This document shows, in pieces, positions 1 to 8,561 of a DNA stretch of 64,000 nt. This DNA is from Lapillicoccus jejuensis. Lineage in GTDB: Bacteria > Actinomycetota > Actinomycetes > Actinomycetales > Dermatophilaceae. Position numbers and translations under genes: made by a program. The notes below the pieces were generated by a model that was not told the DNA's origin, ran no database searches, and saw only the letters and a list, made by a program, of their open reading frames with translations. Each line of letters opens with the position of its first letter. Position 1 is the first letter of the stretch. The stretch spans positions 3,844,001 to 3,908,000 of the forward strand of contig NZ_VFMN01000001.1 in assembly GCF_006715055.1 (NCBI RefSeq). Reading direction: 5' to 3'.

Positions 1-63
1 GCGCTTGGCGTCGATGGCCGCCTTCTTGTGCTTCGTGGTGGCCCATTTGGAGTGGCCGCTCAT
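1..63 (-). CDS. yebC: YebC/TACO1-family translation or transcription regulator, N-terminal fragment
   Basis: Only the first 21 codons are in the window; the rest lies beyond the left edge. The start ATG is at 61-63 and the protein begins MSGHSKWATTKHKK, the nearly invariant N-terminus of the YebC/TACO1 family. These are cytoplasmic proteins described as DNA-binding regulators or, more recently, as helpers of translation through difficult motifs. A GAGGGA ribosome site sits 6-11 bases upstream. It lies ten bases after pdxT and is probably cotranscribed with it; the pdxT-yebC order is the one known from mycobacteria. The identification is safe although only the N-terminus is visible. Confidence 0.93.
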   Translation of the reverse strand, partial: MSGHSKWATTKHKKAAIDAKR

Positions 64-73
64 GCGCGTTCCC

Positions 74-679
74 TCACGATCTCGATCGGACGATCTGCAC
101 GAACAGTCGGTGCACCCGCGTGTCGCCCGTGACCTCGGGGTGGAACGAGGTGGCGAGCAGGGCACCCTGCGTGACGGCGACGATCCTACCCGCGGCCGGT
201 CCCCCCTCGACACGCGACAGCACCCGCACGCCCGGCCCCGTCTCCTCGACCCACGGCGCCCGGATGAAGACCGCGTGGTACGGCGCGTCGAGACCCTCGA
301 CGTGCACCTCGCCCTCGAACGAGTCGACCTGGCGGCCGAACGCGTTGCGGCGCACGGTGATGTCGAGCCCGCCGAGGGTCTGCTGGTCGGGGCGGCCGTC
401 GAGGACCCGGTCGGCGAGCATGATCATGCCGGCGCACGAGCCGTAGACCGGCAGCCCGTCCGCGATGCGCTCGCGCAGCGGCTCCTGGAGGCCGAAGGCC
501 CGCACGAGCTTGTCCATCGTCGTCGACTCGCCGCCGGGGACGACGAGACCGTGCAGGGGGGCGAGCTCCTCGGGGCGTCGTACGGGCACGGCGTGGGCGC
601 CGCACGCCTGCAGGGCGTGCAGGTGCTCGCGGACGTCGCCCTGGACGGCGAGGACGCCGATGGTGGTGCTCGTGCTCAC
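74..679 (-). CDS. pdxT: Pyridoxal 5'-phosphate synthase glutaminase subunit PdxT
   Basis: 201 residues, the usual length of the class I glutamine amidotransferase that feeds ammonia to PdxS in ribose-5-phosphate-dependent vitamin B6 synthesis. Visible motifs are the GGEST loop near residue 50, the nucleophile in GSCAGM (Cys82) and the His-x-Glu pair in FHPEVTGD near the C-terminus, so the catalytic triad is complete. The GTG start is chosen because a TAGCGT -10 box ends eight bases upstream, suggesting a leaderless transcript. Unlike in most genomes it does not follow pdxS directly: pdxS is at 7422-8339 and five unrelated genes lie between. Confidence 0.96.
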   Translation of the reverse strand: MSTSTTIGVLAVQGDVREHLHALQACGAHAVPVRRPEELAPLHGLVVPGGESTTMDKLVRAFGLQEPLRERIADGLPVYGSCAGMIMLADRVLDGRPDQQTLGGLDITVRRNAFGRQVDSFEGEVHVEGLDAPYHAVFIRAPWVEETGPGVRVLSRVEGGPAAGRIVAVTQGALLATSFHPEVTGDTRVHRLFVQIVRSRS

Positions 680-687
680 GGCGCCCG

Positions 688-693
688 ACGCTA
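688..693 (-). promoter_or_regulatory. Probable -10 box of pdxT (leaderless)
   Basis: TAGCGT on the minus strand, eight bases before the GTG of pdxT. It gives pdxT its own promoter, which makes sense because the gene is separated from pdxS. Confidence 0.5.
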
Positions 694-703
694 CGGCAGG
701 GGG

Positions 704-2674
704 TCAGTCGACGTGGACGGCGGGTCGCCGGTCCGGGTCGGGCTCGGCCTGGCGGAGCACCTCGCGGGTCAGCGGCGCCACGTCGCCGCCGCCGAAGAAC
801 AGGTAGCGCAGGAGGGCGGCGATCGGGTTGCCCTCCATCCACTCGAAGTAGACCTCGGGCACGACGCCCGTCTGCTCGCGGATGGCGAGGAGGATCGCCG
901 CGATCGCGTTGGGGATGGTCGGGGCGGAGACGGTGAGGACCTCGTACCCGTGCCGCAGCTCGCCGCGGACCGCGAGGTCGGTGACGAAGTCGGAGGCGTC
1001 GACGACGGTGACCTCGACGAAGACCAGCCGCTCCCCCGGGCCGAGGTTGTTGACCGTCCGCTCGACGACCTCCTTCTCGAGGTAGTCGAGCAGGTCGCGC
1101 TCCCCGTCCGGGTCGTGGGCCACGAGGCGCACCTGCCCCTCGGCCGCGGCGCGGGCGACGATGGCCCGCGCCGTCTCGTCGAAGGTCACGGTGTCGACCC
1201 GCAGCTCGGTCGAGCGCAGCGCGCGGCTGGTGATCGAGACGACGACGATGGCGAGGATGAAGAACGAGGCGATCTTCACGCCCTCGGGCCGCTCGACGAC
1301 GTTCGCGACCGTCGTGTAGGCGAAGACGAGGGCGACGACGCCGAAGAAGACCGTCCCGCGCCGGCTGCCCCGGCGCCACGCCGAGACGGTGACCGCGACC
1401 GTCGCCGACAGCATGAGCACGAGGACACCGGTGGCGTAGGCGCCGCCCTGGGCGTTGACGTCGGCCTTGAACAGGATGGTGATGACGAAACCGATGACGA
1501 CGAAGACGACGACGAGCGGCCGGGTCAGCCGGGTCCACTCCGGCGCCATCCCGTAGCGCGGCATGTAGCGCGGGACGAGGTTGAGCATCCCGGCCATGGC
1601 CGACGCGCCGGCGAACCACAGGATGAGGATCGTCGAGACGTCGTACGCGGTCCCGAAGCCGTTCCCGAGGTACTCGTGAGCCAGGTAGGCCAGGGCGCGG
1701 CCGTCGGCCGCGCCGCCCGGCTGGAACGCCGCCTGCGGGATGAGCAGCGTCGTCGCGAGGCTGCTCGTGATGAGGAAGACGCTCATGATGACCGCGGCGG
1801 TGAGCAGCATCCGCTGGCTGCGCCGGATCCGCTTGGCCGGCTGCACCGGGTCGTCGTCGGCCGCCCCGCGGACCAGGGGCATCATCGTCACGCCGGTCTC
1901 GAACCCGGACAGGCCGAGGGCCAGCTTGGGGAAGACGAGCAGCGCGATCCCGACGACCAGCCACGGGTTGTTGCTGTGCGAGGTGAGCAGCGCCGAGCCC
2001 CAGTCGCCGATGACGTGGCCCTGCGAGAACACCTTGGCGGCGGCGGTGACGATGACGACGAGGTTGAGCCCGAGGTAGACCACGACGAGGCCGACGGCGA
2101 TGCCGATCGCCTCGGCGAAGCCGCGCAGGAAGACGACGCCGAGCAGCGCGACGAGGAAGAGCGCGACGAGGACGTTCTGCCCGTGCAGGAACGACGGCGC
2201 GAACGGGTTCTCGATGGCGTGCGCGGCGGCGTCGGCGGCCGACAGCGTGATGGTGATGAGGAAGTCGGTGAGGGCGAAGCCGAGCAGGACGAGGACGAAG
2301 AGCTTGCCCCACCAGAACGGGAAGAGCCGCTCGAGCATCGCGATCGACCCCTGGCCGTGCGGGCTCTCCCTGGCCACCCGCCGGTAGACCGGCAGCGCCC
2401 CGAGCAGCGTGAGCAGGACCAGGACGAGGGTCGCGACGGGCGAGACGAGCCCGGCGGCGAGCGCGGCGATGCCGGGCTGGTAGCCGAGGGTGGAGAAGTA
2501 GTCGACGCCGGTGAGGCACATGACCTGCCACCACGGGTGGGCCTTCTCGGGCGAGCCGGTCGGCTTGGCGTGCGGGGCCTGGCGGGACGCGACCGCGTCG
2601 CGCTCCCCGGCGAAGAGCCACTCCCGGAACCGCGAGCGGTCCGCGGTCTCGGGCTGGCGGAAGCGAGTGGACAC
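704..2674 (-). CDS. APC-superfamily permease (amino-acid transporter-like), 656 aa
   Basis: A long membrane protein with about twelve hydrophobic segments over roughly residues 45-490 and a soluble C-terminal region of about 150 residues. The helix 1 region ([16 protein letters not shown]) and overall size fit the actinobacterial APC permeases annotated as amino-acid transporters. The substrate cannot be read from sequence. The gene is divergent from kynureninase with 80 bases between the starts, so kynurenine, tryptophan or a related compound is possible; this is inference from context only. I prefer the GTG at 2674 (protein begins [13 protein letters not shown]) over a GTG 18 codons upstream, because a TACGCT -10 box ends eight bases before it. 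Confidence 0.8.
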   Translation of the reverse strand: MSTRFRQPETADRSRFREWLFAGERDAVASRQAPHAKPTGSPEKAHPWWQVMCLTGVDYFSTLGYQPGIAALAAGLVSPVATLVLVLLTLLGALPVYRRVARESPHGQGSIAMLERLFPFWWGKLFVLVLLGFALTDFLITITLSAADAAAHAIENPFAPSFLHGQNVLVALFLVALLGVVFLRGFAEAIGIAVGLVVVYLGLNLVVIVTAAAKVFSQGHVIGDWGSALLTSHSNNPWLVVGIALLVFPKLALGLSGFETGVTMMPLVRGAADDDPVQPAKRIRRSQRMLLTAAVIMSVFLITSSLATTLLIPQAAFQPGGAADGRALAYLAHEYLGNGFGTAYDVSTILILWFAGASAMAGMLNLVPRYMPRYGMAPEWTRLTRPLVVVFVVIGFVITILFKADVNAQGGAYATGVLVLMLSATVAVTVSAWRRGSRRGTVFFGVVALVFAYTTVANVVERPEGVKIASFFILAIVVVSITSRALRSTELRVDTVTFDETARAIVARAAAEGQVRLVAHDPDGERDLLDYLEKEVVERTVNNLGPGERLVFVEVTVVDASDFVTDLAVRGELRHGYEVLTVSAPTIPNAIAAILLAIREQTGVVPEVYFEWMEGNPIAALLRYLFFGGGDVAPLTREVLRQAEPDPDRRPAVHVD

Positions 2675-2754
2675 GAGGGGGAAGCGTAACCGCGTGAACC
2701 GGGTGGAGCCGTGCGTGCCCGTCCCCACCCGGGACGGCGCGCTAGCGTCGGGGC
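2675..2754. promoter_or_regulatory. Divergent promoter region between the APC permease and kynU
   Basis: Eighty bases hold two -10 boxes facing away from each other: TACGCT on the minus strand (2683-2688), eight bases before the permease GTG, and TAGCGT on the plus strand (2743-2748), six bases before the kynU ATG. No ribosome site precedes either start, so both genes look leaderless. The shared region would allow joint control, perhaps by the nearby MarR protein (4010-4429), but no clear operator palindrome is seen. Confidence 0.6.
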
Positions 2755-4017
2755 ATGCCGAGCACCCCGGACCTGCCCGCCGACCTCGTCGCGCGGGCCC
2801 GCGACCTCGACGCCCGCCACGCGGCCGCCGACCGCCGCGACGCCTTCCACCTGCCGGACGGCCTGACCTACCTCGACGGCAACTCGCTCGGCGCGCTCCC
2901 CCGGACGGTCGCCGCCCGCGTCGGCGAGGTCGTCGAGCGCGAGTGGGGCGAGGGTCTTGTCCGCTCGTGGAACGACGCCGGCTGGTGGGAGGCGGCGACC
3001 CGGGTCGGGGACCGCCTCGGCGTCCTCGTCGGCGCCGCCGCGGGGCAGGTCGTCGTCACCGACTCGACGTCGACCAACCTGTTCAAGGTCGTCGTCGCGG
3101 CGCTGGGGATGGCGGGCTCCCCCACCCGGGGCCGGGTCCTCGTCGACCCCGACTCGTTCCCCACCGACGTCTACGTCGTCGGCTCGGCCGCCCGCCTCGC
3201 GGGCGGGCAGGTCGACCGGGTCGCCCCCGCCGACGTCGCCGCGCACCTGCGCGACGTCGGCGACGAGGTGGCCCTGCTCGTCTACTCCTCGGTCGACTAC
3301 CGCACCGGCGAGCTGTGGGACCTCGCGTCGATGACGGCGGCCGCGCACGAGGTCGGCGCGCTCGTCTGCTGGGACCTGTGCCACAGCGCCGGGGTGCTCG
3401 AGATCGGGCTCGACGCCCACGAGGCGGACCTCGCGGTCGGCTGCGGCTACAAGTACCTCAACGGCGGGCCGGGCGCGCCGGCGTTCGTCTACGTCGCCGA
3501 ACGGCACCAGGCCGCGTTCCACAACCCGGTGGCCGGCTGGAACGGGCACGCCCGCCCGTTCGGCATGGAGGCGGAGTACGAGCCGGCGCCGGGCATCGGC
3601 CGCGCCCGCTCCGGCACGAGCGGCATGCTCGGCCTGCTCGCGCTGGAGGAGGCCCTGCGGGTGTACGACGGCGTGCCCGTCGCCGACCTGCGCGCCCGGT
3701 CCCTGTCGCTGACCCGGTTCTTCGTCGAGGCGCTGGGCGCCCTCGGCGTCGACCTGCCGGTCGTCACGCCGGCGGACGACGCGCGGCGCGGCTCACAGGT
3801 CTCGGTGCGCCACCCCGAGGCGTACGGCGTCGTGCAGGCGCTCATCGCCCGCGGGGTCGTCGGCGACTTCCGCGAGCCGGACCTCGTGCGCCTCGGGTTC
3901 GCGCCGCTCTACCTTACGCACCACGACGCCGTGGTCGCCGCCGCGCACCTCGCCGAGGTCCTCGCCACCGGCGAGTTCGCCCGGCCCGAGCACACGCGGC
4001 GGGCCCTCGTCACCTGA
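2755..4017 (+). CDS. kynU: Kynureninase
   Basis: 420 residues, normal length for the PLP enzyme that splits kynurenine into anthranilate and alanine (or 3-hydroxykynurenine to 3-hydroxyanthranilate). Family signatures are YLDGNSLG near residue 40, the segment DSTSTN near 100, and the PLP-binding lysine in [11 protein letters not shown] (Lys233). No tryptophan dioxygenase or kynurenine formamidase gene is in the window, so the enzyme may act on imported kynurenine or on the product of genes elsewhere. The ATG lies six bases after TAGCGT, so translation is probably leaderless. The 3' end overlaps the converging MarR gene by eight bases. Confidence 0.95.
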   Translation: MPSTPDLPADLVARARDLDARHAAADRRDAFHLPDGLTYLDGNSLGALPRTVAARVGEVVEREWGEGLVRSWNDAGWWEAATRVGDRLGVLVGAAAGQVVVTDSTSTNLFKVVVAALGMAGSPTRGRVLVDPDSFPTDVYVVGSAARLAGGQVDRVAPADVAAHLRDVGDEVALLVYSSVDYRTGELWDLASMTAAAHEVGALVCWDLCHSAGVLEIGLDAHEADLAVGCGYKYLNGGPGAPAFVYVAERHQAAFHNPVAGWNGHARPFGMEAEYEPAPGIGRARSGTSGMLGLLALEEALRVYDGVPVADLRARSLSLTRFFVEALGALGVDLPVVTPADDARRGSQVSVRHPEAYGVVQALIARGVVGDFREPDLVRLGFAPLYLTHHDAVVAAAHLAEVLATGEFARPEHTRRALVT

Positions 4018-4429
4018 GGTCGGTGCGCAGCTGCGCGAGGGCGCCCTGCAGCGCCGTGCGCTTGGAGGCGGCGAGGGTGACCGACCCGTCGACGGCCGCC
4101 TCGACGGCCTTGCCGCCCTTGGCCAGCGCGCGACGGCCGGCGGCCGTGACCGAGATCGTCGACGAGCGCCGGTCGGTGGGGTGGCTCTTGCGCTTGACCC
4201 AGCCGGCCCGCTCGAGGCGGTCGACGGCCTTGCTCGCGCCGCCCACGGAGATGCCGAGGGCCAGCGCGACGTCCTGCACGCGGGCACCCTCGTGCTCGCT
4301 CACCGCGAGCAGCGGGAGGAAGGACGAGGTCTCCATCCCGGCGTCGGCGCGCAGCCGCGTCTCGACGGCGTCGAGCAGTCTCACCTGCGCGAAGGAGAGG
4401 TCGGCGAAGAGGCTGACGTGGTCGCTCAT
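4010..4429 (-). CDS. MarR-family transcriptional regulator
   Basis: 139 residues with the winged-helix layout of MarR repressors: a helix-rich start, the recognition region around DVALALGISVGGASKAVDRL (residues 55-80) and a wing with DRRSSTISVTAAGR. Such proteins usually bind palindromes as dimers and release DNA on binding small aromatic ligands. It converges with kynU, sharing its last eight bases, so kynU and the permease are natural candidate targets (inference). The ATG at 4429 is preferred to one seven codons upstream because a TACGAT -10 box ends six bases before it. Confidence 0.88.
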   Translation of the reverse strand: MSDHVSLFADLSFAQVRLLDAVETRLRADAGMETSSFLPLLAVSEHEGARVQDVALALGISVGGASKAVDRLERAGWVKRKSHPTDRRSSTISVTAAGRRALAKGGKAVEAAVDGSVTLAASKRTALQGALAQLRTDLR

Positions 4430-4435
4430 GAACCC

Positions 4436-4441
4436 ATCGTA
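4436..4441 (-). promoter_or_regulatory. Probable -10 box of the marR gene (leaderless)
   Basis: TACGAT on the minus strand, six bases before the ATG at 4429. It decides the start choice for the MarR protein. Confidence 0.5.
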
Positions 4442-4622
4442 GGCCCGCACGACCGGTCATCCAGGAAGTCATCACCCGGAAACCAGGTTCCCGGGGTCGC
4501 GGCACCGTCGCGGAGCCGGGTCCGGGGGCGTCGTACGGGCTCCGTCGGCTGCTCGGACCCGCCTCGGACCCCGCCTCGGCACCCGCCGCGGATCCCTCGA
4601 CGAGAACCCTCAGGTCCCTCGT

Positions 4623-4664
4623 TCTACGGCCGATGTCCCCGACGGGACGTCCGTAGAGGGAGGA
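4623..4664 (+). promoter_or_regulatory. Hairpin leader and ribosome site of the FIST gene
   Basis: Outer arms TCTACGG (4623-4629) and CCGTAGA (4651-4657) pair perfectly. Inside, GTCCC (4635-4639) and GGGAC (4644-4648) pair around a four-base loop. The ribosome site GGGAGGAG starts directly at the foot of the stem and the GTG follows at 4673. The structure might affect translation, but this is only a reading of the primary sequence. Confidence 0.45.
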
Positions 4665-4672
4665 GCACGCAC

Positions 4673-5857
4673 GTGCAGGTCGCCACGCGCCGGTGGGGGC
4701 CGGTCTCCGGGTGGGACGAGCCGTTGCCCGACTGGGACGGACCCTCGACCGCGGTGCTGGTGTTCGCCGGCGCCCGCGTCGAGGTCCCCGACCCGGCGCT
4801 CGCCCAGGTCGCCGCCGCCTTCCCCACGTCGGCCGTCCTCGGCTGCTCGACCGCCGGGGCCGTCGTCGACGACCTCCTCGAGGACGACGCCGTCGTCGTC
4901 ACCGTCGTCCGCTTCGCCGCGACCCGCCTGCGCCTGCGGACCCGACCGGTCACGGCGTCGACCTCGGCCGCCACCGGGGCCGACCTGGGGCGGGCGCTGG
5001 CCGACGACGGGCTCGCCGCGGTCCTCGTGGTCTCCGAGGGGCTCGACGTCAACGGGACCGCCCTGGCCGCCGGCCTCGTCGACGGGCTGGCCGAGCGCCT
5101 CGGCGCCGCCGCCGCGGCGGACGTCCCCGTCACCGGAGGGCTGGCCGGCGACGGCGACCGCTTCGGGCGCACGTGGGTGCTCGTCGACGGACGGCCGGTG
5201 CCCGGTCACGTGTCCGCCCTGGGCCTGTACGGCGCCCGGCTGCGGGTGGGCTGGGGCTCGCAGGGCGGGTGGTCGGTCTTCGGGCCCGAGCGGCGCGTCA
5301 CCGCCGCCCACGGCAACGTCGTCCACGAGTTCGACGACCAGCCCGCGTTGGCCCTCTACCGGCGCTACCTCGGCGACCGCGCGGGCGAGCTGCCCGCCGG
5401 AGCGCTGCGCTTCCCGCTCGCCGTCACCCGGCCCGGCTCGTCGGACCGCGAGGTCGTGCGCACCGTCCTCGCCGTCGACGAGGACGCCCAGACGATGACC
5501 TTCGCCGGCGACGTGCCGACCGGCTCGCGCGTGCGGCTCATGCGGGCCAGCGTCGACCGCCTGCTCGACGGCGCCGAGGGCGCCGCCGAGGACGCCGCCC
5601 TGACCGCCGGGCCCACCCCGTCCGCCGCCCCGGCCCTCGCCGTGGCGGTCAGCTGCGTGGGCCGCCGCCTGGTCCTCGGCGACGACGTCGACCGGGAGCT
5701 CGAGGCCGTCCGGGTCGGCCTGACGGGCGACACCGTCCTCGCCGGCTTCTACTCCTACGGCGAGCTCGCCCCGGTCGAGGGCGGCCCCTGTCGGCTGCAC
5801 AACCAGACGATGACGATGACGACCTGGCAGGAGCTCCCCGACGATGGGCGACGCTGA
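4673..5857 (+). CDS. FIST-domain sensory protein
   Basis: 394 residues. The N-terminal half has the FIST_N signature (SAVLGCSTAGAVVDD near residue 50) and the C-terminus carries the FIST_C ending (GELAPVEGGPC, then HNQTMTMT). FIST domains are thought to bind small ligands such as amino acids, and in some proteins heme (NosP). No membrane segment is visible, so it should be cytoplasmic. The GTG at 4673 follows a strong GGGAGGAG site; longer in-frame starts would run through the leader hairpin. It overlaps the following GGDEF-EAL gene by 14 bases, which strongly suggests that the pair forms a sensor and c-di-GMP output module. Confidence 0.88.
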   Translation: MQVATRRWGPVSGWDEPLPDWDGPSTAVLVFAGARVEVPDPALAQVAAAFPTSAVLGCSTAGAVVDDLLEDDAVVVTVVRFAATRLRLRTRPVTASTSAATGADLGRALADDGLAAVLVVSEGLDVNGTALAAGLVDGLAERLGAAAAADVPVTGGLAGDGDRFGRTWVLVDGRPVPGHVSALGLYGARLRVGWGSQGGWSVFGPERRVTAAHGNVVHEFDDQPALALYRRYLGDRAGELPAGALRFPLAVTRPGSSDREVVRTVLAVDEDAQTMTFAGDVPTGSRVRLMRASVDRLLDGAEGAAEDAALTAGPTPSAAPALAVAVSCVGRRLVLGDDVDRELEAVRVGLTGDTVLAGFYSYGELAPVEGGPCRLHNQTMTMTTWQELPDDGRR

Positions 5858-7400
5858 GCGCACCGGCCCCACCCACCCCCCGGGCCGCCCCGTGCACCCG
5901 ACGCTGACCAGGCAGCTGCGCCGGCTGCGCCTGGACGTGGACCAGGCGCCCGACCTGGCCGGGTGGCACCGGTTCCTCGACGGCGTCTCGCGCGCGTACG
6001 CCGCGGCGGAGGCCGACCGGTCGCTGCTCGAGCGGTCGGTCGAGATCTCCTCCGCGGAGATGATCGAGCTCAACGACGCGCTGCGCCACCAGGCCCGCCA
6101 CGACGCCCTCACCGGCCTGTCGAACCGGCTCGACCTGCGCGAGTCGCTGCGCGACCTGCTGGCCGCCGCCCCCCTCGCCTCGCACACCGCCGTCCTCTTC
6201 GTCGACCTCGACGGTTTCAAGGCGGTCAACGACAGCCTCGGCCACCGGGCCGGCGACGAGGTGCTGCGCCAGAGCGCCGTACGGCTGCGGGCGGTCGTGC
6301 GGGCAGGTGACCTGCTGGCCAGGCTGGGGGGCGACGAGTTCGTCGTCGTCAGCCACGACGCCGGCCCCGACGACGCCGTGAGGCTGGGGGCCCGCGTCGT
6401 CGCGACCCTCGAGGAGCCCTTCCTGCTGGGCGGCACGTCGGTGCGGATCAGCGCCTCGGTCGGCGTCGGCGTGGCCCGGCGGCTGGACGGGACCCCGTCC
6501 CTGGACCCCGACGAGCTGCTGCGCGAGGCCGACCTCGCGATGTACGACGCCAAGCGCCGGGGCAAGGCGCAGGTGCGGGTGTTCGACGAGGCGGTGCGCC
6601 GCGGGGTCGGTCACCAGCTGTCGACCGAGCAGGCGCTGCGCGGCGCCGTGGCGGCGGGCGAACTCGTCCTGCACTACCAGCCGTTGGTCGATCTCGCCTC
6701 GGAGCGGGTCGTCGGCTTCGAGGCGCTCGTCCGCTGGGTGCGACCCGGCACCGGCCTGGTCCCCCCGGACGAGTTCCTGCCCGTCGCGGTCCGTGCCGGG
6801 CTCATCGGCGGCATCGACCGCTGGGTCGTCGCGCAGGCCTGCGCCGACGCCGCGGCGTGGCCCGATGACACGCTCAGCGTGGCGGTCAACCTCGTCGCCG
6901 CCGACCTGCGCGAGGACGCCACGGTGCTCGCCGTCGTCCACGCCCTCGCGAGCAGCGGCCTGCCCGCGCGGCGCCTCGTGGTCGAGCTGACCGAGGGCAC
7001 CGCGATCGGCGACGACGAGGACGTCGCGCGCAACCTCGCGGCGCTGCGCGAGCTCGGGGTCCGCCTCGCCATCGACGACTTCGGCACCGGCTACAGCGCC
7101 CTGTCGTACCTGGGTCGCATCGCCGCGGGGTCGCTGAAGATCGACCGCAGCTTCACACAGCGGCTCGGGGAGGACGCCGCGGGCGCCGCGGTGGTCCGGG
7201 CGATGGTCTCGATGGCCGACGCGTTCGGGCTCGCGGTCGTCGCCGAGGGCGTCGAGTCCCCGCAGCAGGCCGAGATCGTCCGCACGCTGGGGTGCCGCAG
7301 CGGGCAGGGCTACCACTTCGCCCGACCGATGCCCGCCGAGGACGTGCCCGCCTACCTCGCCGCGGGGGCTCGCCCCACCCTGAGCCTGCTCAGCGGCTGA
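5844..7400 (+). CDS. Diguanylate cyclase / c-di-GMP phosphodiesterase (GGDEF-EAL)
   Basis: 518 residues, no membrane segment. A helical, possibly coiled N-terminal stretch (about 20-85) leads into a GGDEF domain with an intact GGDEF active site (162-166) and an RxxD inhibitory site RAGD (153-156), five residues before it. The EAL domain follows from about 245, with EAL at 293-295, VAVNL, ELTE, DDFGTG, LKIDRSF and the closing EGVES and GQGYHFARP segments. All main metal and substrate motifs of both domains are kept, so it could make or break c-di-GMP. The start overlaps the end of the FIST gene, indicating translational coupling. Confidence 0.93.
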   Translation: MGDAERTGPTHPPGRPVHPTLTRQLRRLRLDVDQAPDLAGWHRFLDGVSRAYAAAEADRSLLERSVEISSAEMIELNDALRHQARHDALTGLSNRLDLRESLRDLLAAAPLASHTAVLFVDLDGFKAVNDSLGHRAGDEVLRQSAVRLRAVVRAGDLLARLGGDEFVVVSHDAGPDDAVRLGARVVATLEEPFLLGGTSVRISASVGVGVARRLDGTPSLDPDELLREADLAMYDAKRRGKAQVRVFDEAVRRGVGHQLSTEQALRGAVAAGELVLHYQPLVDLASERVVGFEALVRWVRPGTGLVPPDEFLPVAVRAGLIGGIDRWVVAQACADAAAWPDDTLSVAVNLVAADLREDATVLAVVHALASSGLPARRLVVELTEGTAIGDDEDVARNLAALRELGVRLAIDDFGTGYSALSYLGRIAAGSLKIDRSFTQRLGEDAAGAAVVRAMVSMADAFGLAVVAEGVESPQQAEIVRTLGCRSGQGYHFARPMPAEDVPAYLAAGARPTLSLLSG

Positions 7401-7421
7401 GCCTGCGCAGCGTCCGAGCCG

Positions 7422-8339
7422 TCACCAGCCGCGGTCGGCCAGGCGGTGCGGGACGGGGATGTCGTCGACGTTGATGCCGACCATGGCCTCGCCGAGGCCG
7501 CGCGAGACCTTGGCGAGCATGTCGGGGTCGTCGTGGAAGGTCGTGGCCTTGACGATGGCCTCGGCGCGCTGGGCGGGGTTGCCGGACTTGAAGATGCCGG
7601 AGCCGACGAAGACGCCCTCGGCGCCGAGCTGCATCATCATCGCGGCGTCGGCCGGGGTGGCGATCCCGCCGGCGGTGAAGAGCACGACCGGCAGCTTGCC
7701 CGCGCGGGCGACCTCCTTGACGAGGTCGTACGGCGCCTGGAGCTCCTTCGCGGCGACGTACAGCTCGTCGTCGGCGAGGGAGGTCAGCCGGCGGATCTCG
7801 CCGCCGATCTTGCGCATGTGGGTGGTGGCGTTGGAGACGTCGCCGGTGCCGGCCTCGCCCTTGGAGCGGATCATCGCCGCGCCCTCGGTGATCCGGCGCA
7901 GCGCCTCGCCGAGGTTGGTCGCGCCGCAGACGAAGGGGACGTCGAAGGCCCACTTGTCGATGTGGTTGGCGTAGTCGGCCGGGGTGAGGACCTCGGACTC
8001 GTCGATGTAGTCGACCCCGAGGCTCTGCAGGACCTGGGCCTCGACGAAGTGGCCGATCCGGGCCTTGGCCATGACCGGGATGGAGACGGCGTCGATGATC
8101 CCCTGGATCATGTCCGGGTCGCTCATCCGGGCCACGCCGCCCTGGGCGCGGATGTCGGCGGGCACCCGCTCGAGGGCCATGACGGCGACGGCGCCGGCGT
8201 CCTCGGCGATCTTGGCCTGCTCGGCGTCGACGACGTCCATGATGACGCCGCCCTTGAGCATCTCGGCCATGCCGCGCTTGACGCGGGTGGTGCCGGTGCC
8301 GGTGGTGGTCTGCGGGGCGTCGGTGGTCTGCTCGGTCAC
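7422..8339 (-). CDS. pdxS: Pyridoxal 5'-phosphate synthase lyase subunit PdxS
   Basis: 305 residues. PdxS condenses ribose 5-phosphate, glyceraldehyde 3-phosphate and ammonia from PdxT into PLP, as a dodecamer. The family hallmarks are all present: [16 protein letters not shown] at the start, the substrate lysine in [10 protein letters not shown], the second lysine in [10 protein letters not shown] and the [14 protein letters not shown] phosphate loop. The GTG start ([10 protein letters not shown]) lies six bases after a TACGAT -10 box, so it should be leaderless. The gene converges with the GGDEF-EAL gene 21 bases away. pdxT is 6.7 kb downstream. Confidence 0.97.
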   Translation of the reverse strand: MTEQTTDAPQTTTGTGTTRVKRGMAEMLKGGVIMDVVDAEQAKIAEDAGAVAVMALERVPADIRAQGGVARMSDPDMIQGIIDAVSIPVMAKARIGHFVEAQVLQSLGVDYIDESEVLTPADYANHIDKWAFDVPFVCGATNLGEALRRITEGAAMIRSKGEAGTGDVSNATTHMRKIGGEIRRLTSLADDELYVAAKELQAPYDLVKEVARAGKLPVVLFTAGGIATPADAAMMMQLGAEGVFVGSGIFKSGNPAQRAEAIVKATTFHDDPDMLAKVSRGLGEAMVGINVDDIPVPHRLADRGW

Positions 8340-8345
8340 GCCCCC

Positions 8346-8351
8346 ATCGTA
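8346..8351 (-). promoter_or_regulatory. Probable -10 box of pdxS (leaderless)
   Basis: TACGAT on the minus strand, six bases before the GTG at 8339; no ribosome site is present. Confidence 0.55.
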
Positions 8352-8415
8352 GGACCGGCCCGGCCGGGCGCGGACCACGGTGGGCGGGATACGACGAGCC
8401 CGCCCCCGGGGCGCC

Positions 8416-8561
8416 GCGAATCGGATTCGGTGCGCTCGGCTCTCGTCAGGACCCGAGCCGACCGGCTCGAACCCGAGTCGCGGGGCCGAAGCGAATCGGA
8501 TTCGGGTCGCCCGGCTCCCGTCACGACCCGAGCCGAGCGGCGTGAACCCGATTCGCGGGGG
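8416..8561. repeat. Two tandem ~70-bp imperfect palindromes (repeat family A)
   Basis: Two units begin with GCGAATCGGATTCGG at 8416 and 8491, a 75-base period. Each unit is an imperfect palindrome: GCGAATCGG at the left mirrors CCGATTCGC at the right of the second unit, and CGGCTC mirrors GAGCCG in the middle. They fill the 222-base gap between the LemA-like gene and pdxS. A third copy lies at 35476-35540 inside larB. No coding role is supported. Confidence 0.8.

Noticed and set aside
5-2689. An 894-codon plus-strand open frame across pdxT and the permease gene
   Set aside because: Its translation is Arg/Asp/Gly-rich and low in complexity, with no family resemblance, while the minus strand holds two recognisable genes. 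Similar long frames opposite thrS (13048-15912), coxL (51411-53894) and elsewhere are products of high GC content.
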